DNA of 64,000 nt. Origin: Zasmidium citrigriseum (taxonomy: Eukaryota > Ascomycota > Dothideomycetes > Mycosphaerellales > Mycosphaerellaceae). This document shows, one piece after another, positions 57,331-64,000 of this stretch; positions within the stretch are counted from its first letter, which is position 1, and every line of letters starts with the position of its first letter. The position numbers were made by a program, and so were the translations under genes. The stretch spans positions 1,612,001 through 1,676,000 of the forward strand of contig NHNW01000001.1 of NCBI GenBank assembly GCA_002786025.1. Direction: 5' to 3'. The notes below the pieces were generated by a model. The model was not told the origin of the DNA and made no database searches. It worked only from the letters and a program-made list of their open reading frames with translations.

Positions 57331-58515
57331 TCACCCGCGCAAAGGCAACACATGCTGCACCAACGCACTCTGCCTACACAACGGACACAACGGCTGCTCC
57401 CTCAACCAATCCGTCACACAAGTCCAACAAAACACATGCCCACACGTCGTGGCAGAAGGATCTTTCATCGCCTCCAAACACAACGTACACTTCCTTTGCT
57501 GCTTACTCTCGATCCACTGCATCGGCTTCGCGTCCTTCAAATCGTACCGGTGGCCCGACGCGAGCGGTGTGTGCGTGAGATGTGAGACGCGGCGTTTTAT
57601 CACTTCGGGATCGTTGCCACGCGGGTTGGCTTCGAAGAGGAGGGGTGTGTTGAAGTGGTTTTCTGTGCCGAGTTCCACGCCGCTGTCTATCACGGCTGAG
57701 CCGCCGTCGAGGGCATTGGTTCCGTTGGGGCCGGGGGCGAGTTGGACGTTCTGTTCTTGAACGTTTTGGTAGGTCGTTTTCATGTGCAGGTACGCTTGGA
57801 CGACCATTTGGACCACTAAAAGTACGCCCAGAACTTCGTACCCGGCGCGTTGATCGGATTCTTCGAGTTTGCGTGTGAAGATGTAGCGCAGACCAAAGAC
57901 GCGTTTGCTGAGCTGGTAGTAGGCGCCTGTGAAGTAGAAGACTGCTAGGCTGACTGCGTAGACGGGGGCCGGGGATGTGATGGAGTCCAGGTGCTTGAGT
58001 ACGTATTCCTGGAATTGGGCCGCTTTGGTTGGTGGATGTTTTGCTCGAGTTGGGGAGGACATCCTTCTGCGGTGCGCTTTGGTCAGGGTCTTTTCCAATT
58101 TGGCGCGCAGTCGTTTCCTAAATGCGGGGAGGAAGCGATTTAGCAGGTACGGTAGCAGGACCGTAGATAGGATGTATCCGGATCGTCTGGCGATGGAAGG
58201 GAGGCGATTGCTGTCATCTTCGACTTGCACTATGTCGCAATACTCCTCTCCCAGCGTGCGGTTTCCCAGGAATGTGGTCAGGCCCAGATAGAGCAGTTCT
58301 GTGAATACGCTAGCTTCGTTGGACCATTTGTGCTCTGAGCGCGTTCCATAGAGGGCTCGGATAACGGAGGAGAGATGGGTCAGGAGAGAACTTTGGAAGT
58401 AGGCGTCCTTTTGGTTCGCGCGGATGATGTCTGGTGCTGCTGCCCATGGGTAGTTGAAGGAGCGTGTTGGGTCGTCTGACATGGGCTTGCCGCCATCGCG
58501 AACGTGGTCGGACAT
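57331..58515 (-). CDS. PEX10: Peroxisomal RING-finger E3 ligase Pex10
   Basis: Single exon, 394 aa; first in-frame ATG at 58513-58515. The N-terminal region fits the Pex2/Pex12-like membrane domain ('FNYPWAAAPDIIRANQKDAYF', given in part) with several hydrophobic segments ('YAVSLAVFYFTGAYYQLSKR'). The C-terminal C3HC4 RING reads 'CTLCLEAMKDPSATTCGHVFC' in part, then 'CVTDWLREQPLCPLCR'; all eight metal ligands are present. Family knowledge: with Pex2 and Pex12 it forms the peroxisomal membrane ligase that ubiquitinates Pex5 for recycling. Length is normal. Confidence 0.95.
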   Translation of the reverse strand: MSDHVRDGGKPMSDDPTRSFNYPWAAAPDIIRANQKDAYFQSSLLTHLSSVIRALYGTRSEHKWSNEASVFTELLYLGLTTFLGNRTLGEEYCDIVQVEDDSNRLPSIARRSGYILSTVLLPYLLNRFLPAFRKRLRAKLEKTLTKAHRRRMSSPTRAKHPPTKAAQFQEYVLKHLDSITSPAPVYAVSLAVFYFTGAYYQLSKRVFGLRYIFTRKLEESDQRAGYEVLGVLLVVQMVVQAYLHMKTTYQNVQEQNVQLAPGPNGTNALDGGSAVIDSGVELGTENHFNTPLLFEANPRGNDPEVIKRRVSHLTHTPLASGHRYDLKDAKPMQWIESKQQRKCTLCLEAMKDPSATTCGHVFCWTCVTDWLREQPLCPLCRQSALVQHVLPLRG

Positions 58516-59213
58516 GCTGGTCGATGAGGTGAAGTTGTTCTTCGAGACCTGTCTTCGCGATGTCTGCGCCAACGTTTCACATCGCAACACCGGGTGAAGT
58601 GCAGCTGCCTCGGTTCATCGGCGCGGGATGGTCCGTCCGTGATGGTCAATGCTCTAACCTCACAGGTCTTTCACTCTTCGCATTCGCAGCGAAAGAGCGC
58701 ATTCTACGACGTATTCGTACTATGAAACGGTCAAGGCGAGGATATACACCACCTTGCAGAGGGATGTCAGCCGCGAATCGCATCGCTACAGCCTACGAAT
58801 GCCACAGTCGGCAGCCAAGGCTCCCTCCGTCATCCTCTCAGCTGGTGTTTGGTTGCGCCGCGGAGTGCCGACGCCATCCGGGGCGCCATCACGCCCGTGG
58901 CCACGCAAATGAGGCTGTGCTTTGCGAAGGCGGATCTGGCTGCTCCTGGTCATTTTATTGTAAACACAGCATACTAGTAAGACGACGTCATGTGGTGTGG
59001 TAGGCGTGCGTAAGTCGAGTCTTTCAGCTTTCCTTGAATCCTTCTGCATCTCTCAGCCACTCTGCTGTGTCTCTCGCAATCAAAGAAAGGCTTGAGCTTT
59101 CTATTTCGGTTCAAGCAAGGCATTGAAATACTACGCTCGTCGGTGTCCTTCTCTGGAGACTTCCTACCTTTCGCCTGCACGAACACTATCTTCACGACCA
59201 CGATCCAGACGAG
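58516..59213. promoter_or_regulatory. Divergent gap, PEX10 and GPI-type gene
   Basis: About 700 bp with short ORFs only. Leader sequences of both genes; no box identified. Confidence 0.5.
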
Positions 59214-59966
59214 ATGCACTTTGCACGATTCGCCCTCCTCCCTGCTGCCTTGGCCGCTGCCCAGGTGACCGAAATCTTAGATGGAATTAGCAGGTACGTC
59301 GCGAGCCCTGTCTTCCAGACTACACTTGGTACAGCTTGCTAATCTTGGCTCTTTTAGCATTGTCTCAGAAGTCACTGAAGTCGGCGGCGCCATAACGTCA
59401 GGTGCTGTTTCCGTGGGCGAAGATATCACGTCGATAGGCGGCAGCGTCATTTCACGCCTCACTGATGCTGGCGGCAATGTGGTCAGGTGAGTTTGCAATC
59501 CGAACGAGAGGCAAGTATAGTGCTGATCATGTGCTTTAGCACAATCGTCTCAGACGCGGAATCGCTCGGTACTCGCATCACGAGCGTAGGCGGCTCAGTC
59601 TTTACTGTAAGTTGCTCTTCTCCAACATGTCCTTCTCGGACACGACTGATCTCTTTCTAGGAGGTCACCAACGGCGCCGGCAGCGTGGTCAGCACAATCG
59701 TCTCGGACGCAGAATCCCTGGGGACCAGGATAACAAGTGTGGGAGGCAGCATATTGACCGAAGCCACCGATGCAGCAGGCAATGTCGTCTCTACCATCAC
59801 ATCTGATGTGAACAGCGTGGCCACTGAGGCTACCGGAGCTGCTGGCTCTGCTCTCTCCAGCGCGACCCAGACGACTGACACGGACTCTGGTGCCATGATT
59901 ACCCCTGCTCCTATTATTGCAGGTGGACTTCTCGGTGCTGGTATGGCTGTTGTTGCCATGCTCTAG
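59214..59966 (+). CDS. Repetitive secreted protein with probable GPI anchor, 193 aa
   Basis: Exons 59214-59293, 59358-59486, 59540-59606 and 59661-59966; donors GTACGT, GTGAGT and GTAAGT. It starts with a signal peptide (MHFARFALLPAALAAAQ). The mature part consists of related units of about 33 residues: 'STIVSDAESLGTRITSVGGS' appears twice nearly unchanged, with 'TEVTNGAGSVV' or 'TEATDAAGNVV' variants, and a more diverged copy on either side. Rich in Ser, Thr, Val and Gly. The C-terminus (small polar residues, then 'IIAGGLLGAGMAVVAML') looks like a GPI-attachment signal. Introns fall near repeat boundaries. A cell-wall or surface role is likely; no catalytic domain. Confidence 0.82.
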
Positions 59967-60607
59967 TTCTCAAATTGAGAGAGGCCTATATCGAAGAGCC
60001 CAACTGGGCGGGGGAGTTTAGTCGGACCAAGTTTTCAGGGATGGGAATGAAGCTAAAGGCATAGAGCGACAGTAAGACTAGCGATTTGATGTACTAATGT
60101 ACGATTCTCTCATGAATGACGACCTCCTCGACACTACTACCCTCGGTGTTCGATCGAAATGGAAGAAGATACGTCTAGCAATCCCCAGCTTTCTCGAAAA
60201 CGGCTAAGAGTTTGATAAGCGCTCTAATAGCTGAGAGTCGCTTACTGTCGCAGAGAAAGTTATTGTTCCAGTTTGAGCGGAAGAAGGAGAGTCGTCGTTT
60301 CCGTCAGTTCCTCTGAAGTTGCCATTCATGACCGGCATTGGCTGTCCCTGAAGCAGGAGCAAGGACCAAGAAGCGTGGATAAGACTTGATCCGCCCCAGG
60401 ATGCCATGGAACAAGTTTGCCATGGCGTTCGAGCGCCTGCGAGTTCCACGCGATTTCGCAGAGATTGACTCGTAGATTGCATCAAGAAAACGTTTTGAAC
60501 TTGCGAATACATGTATGTACACAACGAACGCCCACAATGTAGCCGTAGCCCCTGCCGCTGTCCACTCTTGTAGAACCACCACTTTCCTTTTCCCCGTCTG
60601 TCCTCTT
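59967..60607. other. Convergent gap between GPI-type gene and SDH2
   Basis: Short ORFs only; no gene or RNA motif seen. Confidence 0.55.
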
Positions 60608-61602
60608 TTATGAAAATGCCATGCTCTTCTTAATCTCTGCGATCGCCAACGCTGGGTTGAGGCCTTTAGGGCAAGTTCGGCTGCAGTTCAGAATCGTGTG
60701 GCATCGGTACAAGCTCATGCTGTTGTTGAGCTGATCTTTACGTTGGGCAGTCTTCTCGTCACGCGAGTCGGCGATCCAGCGGTAGGACTGCATGAGGACG
60801 GCGGGACCGAGGTATTCTTCGCTGTTCCACCAGTATGATGGGCAGGATGTGCTGCAGCAGGCGCAAAGGATGCACTCGTAGAGGCCATCGAGCTTGCGGC
60901 GGTCTTCCTTGGATTGAAGGTTCTCCTTGCCCTGGAATCATGGGTTAGCAATGGTTGTGGGGGTAATGCAGAATTGTTTGCTTACGTCTGGCGACGGAGT
61001 ATCTCTCTGCAGGTATGGCTTGATGGACTTATATTGCTTGTAGAACTGGGTCAAGTCGGGCACAAGGTCCTTGACGACGTAGGTGTGAGGCAGTGGGTAG
61101 ATTCTCGACTCCTTTGCGGTGTCTGTGGGAATTCGGCCTGGGAAAGTTAGTACGCAATCATCGTGGCAAGCCTTCGATTCCACCTACACAAACATGCCAA
61201 TGTGTTCACGCCATCAATGTTCATTGCGCAGCTACCACAGATACCCTCTCTGCAACTCCTTCGGAATGTAAGGGTTGGGTCGACCTCGTTCTTGATCCTA
61301 ATCAAAGCGTCCAACATCATTGGGCCCGTCTTGTTCAAGTCCAGCGTGTACGATTGCATCTTGGGCTTGCTCGCAGGCTCGTCGGGGTTCCATCGGTAGA
61401 TATTGAACGTCTTGATACGCGAGTTCTCGTCCACCTTGGGTTCGTGCTCGGTGCCAGTCTTGTTGGCTGGAATTGGGGGGCGAGATGCCGAGGCGGCCTC
61501 CGCCGTGGCAGCGATCGGTTCTTTCGTATGCTCGATGGTAGTGGCCATACCACGGCGGAAGACCTGGGGCGCAAAGCGCCGTGATGCGAGTCGCAATGCC
61601 AT
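60608..61602 (-). CDS. SDH2: Succinate dehydrogenase iron-sulfur subunit (SdhB)
   Basis: Exons 61188-61602, 60986-61137 and 60608-60931 give 296 aa; introns are 61138-61187 and 60932-60985. An Arg-rich mitochondrial presequence ([18 protein letters not shown]) precedes the 2Fe-2S domain ('[20 protein letters not shown]', Cys117, 122, 125 and 137) and the 4Fe-4S/3Fe-4S domain ('[16 protein letters not shown]', '[17 protein letters not shown]'). It transfers electrons from FAD to ubiquinone in complex II of the inner membrane. SDHI-fungicide positions are wild type: Pro220, Asn225, His267, Thr268 and Ile269. Divergent promoter shared with the HAD gene, with a CCAAT box. Confidence 0.96.
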
Positions 61603-62202
61603 GGTGGGATGTGTGGTGAGAGGAGAGGCGTGGTCGTGTTCTGGCAAAAGAGGTGTGAAGTCGAGAGCGTCACGAAGCGAAGCATTCCCTCCGGCTAACA
61701 CGCAGCCGCAGCCAATCACAACAGATGTGTTAATACTGCATCAACGTGACATGCGCTTATTCCCGTCTGTCGAATTCCCGGCGGCGGCTTCTCTCCTCGG
61801 CTTTTCATGTGAAACGACTCACCACTGCCACCAAACACGACTGCCTTTCCATCAACATCTAGGCCTTCCCGTCTCCGCCACCTGCTCGAAGGCCAGTCCG
61901 TGGCAAGAGGACGTCCATGGAGCGCTTTACATGATCTACTTGGACGATGTCCGCGAGCATCTCGAACGAAACCTAATCTCACATCCTGCAGCCACCGGTG
62001 CACTTCCTCTTTGGACCTATGCCGCCTATAAAGGGTGCTTTGGGATATGCTATGCTCTTCACGTGAGCATATCACATTCGCAGCCCGACATTGAGATCTC
62101 TTCATGAGGCCTGCCTCGTGCTGGAGCAATCTCTTGCGTGGCCACCGAATCTCTTGGCAGCAAAATTCGACTTCTCGACAAGCACTCTGTCACCGTCACA
62201 AA
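61603..62202. promoter_or_regulatory. Divergent promoter of SDH2 and HAD gene
   Basis: 600 bp; CCAAT at 61712-61716. From 62104 the HAD frame is open with an in-frame ATG. Confidence 0.55.
61712..61716 (+). promoter_or_regulatory. CCAAT box upstream of SDH2
   Basis: GCCAATCACA, about 110 bp before the SDH2 ATG. Hap/CBF control of respiratory genes through CCAAT is well known in fungi; use here is inference. Confidence 0.4.
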
Positions 62203-63129
62203 ATGGCTCCTCGCAGGCTCAGGAGACCAACTCATCTGGTACTCGACTTCGATGGCACTCTCACCGTCAATGATACGATGGCCATACTGGGACGTCTTCC
62301 GAAAAGCCCGCCAATGTCCTGGGATGCAATCTTCGAAGCCTATATGAAGGTCTACAATGTCTTCAAAGAGACTCCATTTCCGTGGAAGAACTACGATGAG
62401 CTGGAGTACAGTGACTGGCTGAGATCTCGCAAATGGATCGAACAGCGCAGCGCTCAACGAGCTCAAGACGCTGGCTTTTTTCGAGACGTGACCCTCGAAG
62501 ATGTCCACCGCACCGTCGCCAATGCATTCGATGATGGAAGTCTTCAGCTTCGAGATGGCTGGCTGGACCTATTCGAGATGTTTATTCCCAGCGACCAGGA
62601 ACCCACCGTGACTACCAGCAGGATCAGCATTATCAGTGTCAACTGGTGTGAGACTTTTATTCGACGCTCCATGGTCGAAGCAGCTCGAAGATCTGACCAC
62701 GAGTTCAAGGATGCGATTGAGCGTTACATCAGCAACATGGAGATCCACGCCAACGAGATCCATGGACTCGACGGTCCCGGAGGCAGCTCAGGTGTCCTCT
62801 GCCGTGAGGATGGATCAGACATTCGAACGAGCGACGACAAGTTACGATACATGCCAAATGTATCTCCAGTCCCGGCTGATGAGAGTCTTCCGCTCGTGGT
62901 CTACCTTGGCGACTCGTCGACGGACTTTGACTGCCTTCTTGAAGCTCATGTCGGTGTCTGGATACATGAAAGCCACACTCAGGAGTATCAGCAAGCTTTC
63001 AAGGAGACTTTCAAGCCATTTGATGGCTTCGTACCTCAACCTCTGTCGAATGGAGAGATCTTGGCAGATGCTATTTGCTGGTCTCCGGGCTTGGAGCAGG
63101 TCACTGCTCTACTCATGAAGCAGCCATGA
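62203..63129 (+). CDS. HAD-superfamily phosphatase (phosphoserine-phosphatase-like)
   Basis: Single exon, 308 aa from ATG 62203 (AAAATGGCT). HAD motif I is 'HLVLDFDGTLTVNDTMAIL' (Asp15 and Asp17). Motif II lies in 'RISIISVNWCETFIRR' (Ser/Asn region), and motif IV is 'VVYLGDSSTDFDCLLEA' (two Asp). These are the residues for phosphoryl transfer with Mg2+. The insertion between motifs I and II is typical of cap type 1 members; substrate unknown. An in-frame ATG at 62104 would add 33 Arg/Ser/Gln-rich residues resembling a mitochondrial presequence. Confidence 0.85.
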   Translation: MAPRRLRRPTHLVLDFDGTLTVNDTMAILGRLPKSPPMSWDAIFEAYMKVYNVFKETPFPWKNYDELEYSDWLRSRKWIEQRSAQRAQDAGFFRDVTLEDVHRTVANAFDDGSLQLRDGWLDLFEMFIPSDQEPTVTTSRISIISVNWCETFIRRSMVEAARRSDHEFKDAIERYISNMEIHANEIHGLDGPGGSSGVLCREDGSDIRTSDDKLRYMPNVSPVPADESLPLVVYLGDSSTDFDCLLEAHVGVWIHESHTQEYQQAFKETFKPFDGFVPQPLSNGEILADAICWSPGLEQVTALLMKQP

Positions 63130-64000
63130 AAGTGCTTACGCAGAAAAATCTCTCATGACTTGCATGACCAAACGACTACCCTGGCAATTCTGGGCTCTGG
63201 TAAGTTCCCTCCATGCATTTTCATCCTCTGCACCACTCGAATGATGATCACACACGTTTACCCAGCTCACTCAGATGCTTCGGCACATGCTGCGAAAGCG
63301 TATTTCCAACACTTCCCCTGACAATCGCTCATCGCTGCCACTACACATACCTTGCATGTCTCCAGCACAGATGCTGACTTGAGAAATAGAAACCCGTAGA
63401 GCACCGCCAACGAGTATAAAATAAGACATCCACTGCTTGCAAACAGGTAAGCCTCGCGATCTCCTCCGGCTCACCACGCACCGATCATCGGCCTCCGAAA
63501 GATGATTTATCTGTGCACACGGTCAGATGCTGCGGCAACTGCTTGATCAAAACAATTTTCCTTTCAACAATTATCTGAACACCTGAAACATTCAACATCT
63601 GGTCCTGCATTCCGTCTACGAGCGATCGCTGATTTCGCGATTTGGTCAGGCACCCTTGCGGTCACATCTCTGCAATAAATGGCCCAGGTGAGCATAGTTT
63701 ACTGTTCACTGTATCGACTTATGAAGAACATGATGATCATCGATCTATCCTTTTTTTTTATTGTTTTTTTTTTTTCGGGGATCACCAAGCAAATGCTGCG
63801 GACGCTTGACACTCCCTCTGATATCTCTCATCTCTCCTGCGAATGTATACGCTGTCTCTAGGCCTTGGCGGGCTGCCTTGGTTGAGCTGGCAGTCCTCGC
63901 GAAGCAGGAGGCGCCGTCACGACGTTTGACCTGAATGAAGAGTTGGCAAAAATGGTAGACTCGTATCTATTGCATGTAAAGACGTTCAATGCATTCCTTA
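63130..64000. other. Right edge, no supported gene
   Basis: Contains a good TATA-like TATAAAATAAG at 63415-63425 (plus strand), and T-runs at 63751-63759 and 63764-63775. An ORF at 63679-63861 has little coding character; ATGGCCCAG/GTGAGC at 63679 could be a first exon of a gene lying beyond the edge, but this is not supported. Confidence 0.4.

Noticed and set aside
63415..63775. TATA-like box followed by T-runs: possible Pol III unit (U6 or tRNA)
   Set aside because: No U6 or tRNA sequence and no A/B boxes lie between; left as unexplained.

Overview
The window is nuclear DNA of a filamentous ascomycete (Pezizomycotina). Genes are dense, introns are short (about 50-100 nt, mostly GTRNGT...CTRAY...YAG), and fungal families are present: Atg1, Pex10, Mdm31, an HET-domain protein and a highly reducing polyketide synthase. 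The SdhB protein (60.6-61.6 kb) carries N225, H267, T268 and I269 at the same residue numbers used for Zymoseptoria tritici SdhB. This suggests a Dothideomycete near the Mycosphaerellaceae; that placement is inference. All introns were placed by eye from splice signals, frame and family resemblance; no transcript data were used.

Layout. 0-13.5 kb: the 3' end of an unrecognised gene, a Frag1/DRAM/Sfk1 membrane protein, three tandem BTB/POZ genes plus a fourth on the other strand, a TUG-like UBX protein, a 68-aa membrane protein, a thioredoxin-PITH protein and ribosomal protein eL36. 14-18 kb: an apparently internally deleted 6TM/DUF2421-type membrane protein and MDM31. 18.5-27.4 kb: a more accessory stretch with an HET-domain gene, a secreted DUF4185-like protein, MPC1 with micro-exons, a secreted CAP/PR-1-like protein with a probable GPI signal, and a GNAT acetyltransferase. 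27.7-42.2 kb: a putative secondary-metabolite locus with a 2559-aa HR-PKS (KS-AT-DH-cMT-ER-KR-ACP, all recognisable catalytic residues present), a GNAT-like gene and two MFS transporters, without a recognisable oxygenase or transcription factor. 42.6-63.1 kb: mostly housekeeping genes: GPD1, ATG1, a multi-pass membrane protein, an F-box protein, a BAR-PH-ArfGAP protein, PEX10, a repetitive GPI-type surface protein, SDH2 and a HAD phosphatase. 63.1-64.0 kb: no gene that I can support.

I recognise no tRNA, rRNA, transposon or CRISPR array. The points most worth checking are: a shared promoter dyad at the same distance from the start of BTB genes 1 and 3; an ArfGAP frame that stays open for 125 codons past its TAG and includes an RS-repeat; MPC1 micro-exons of 17 and 12 nt with a GC-AG intron; 3n stop-free introns in BTB3 and ATG1; and the compact PKS locus.
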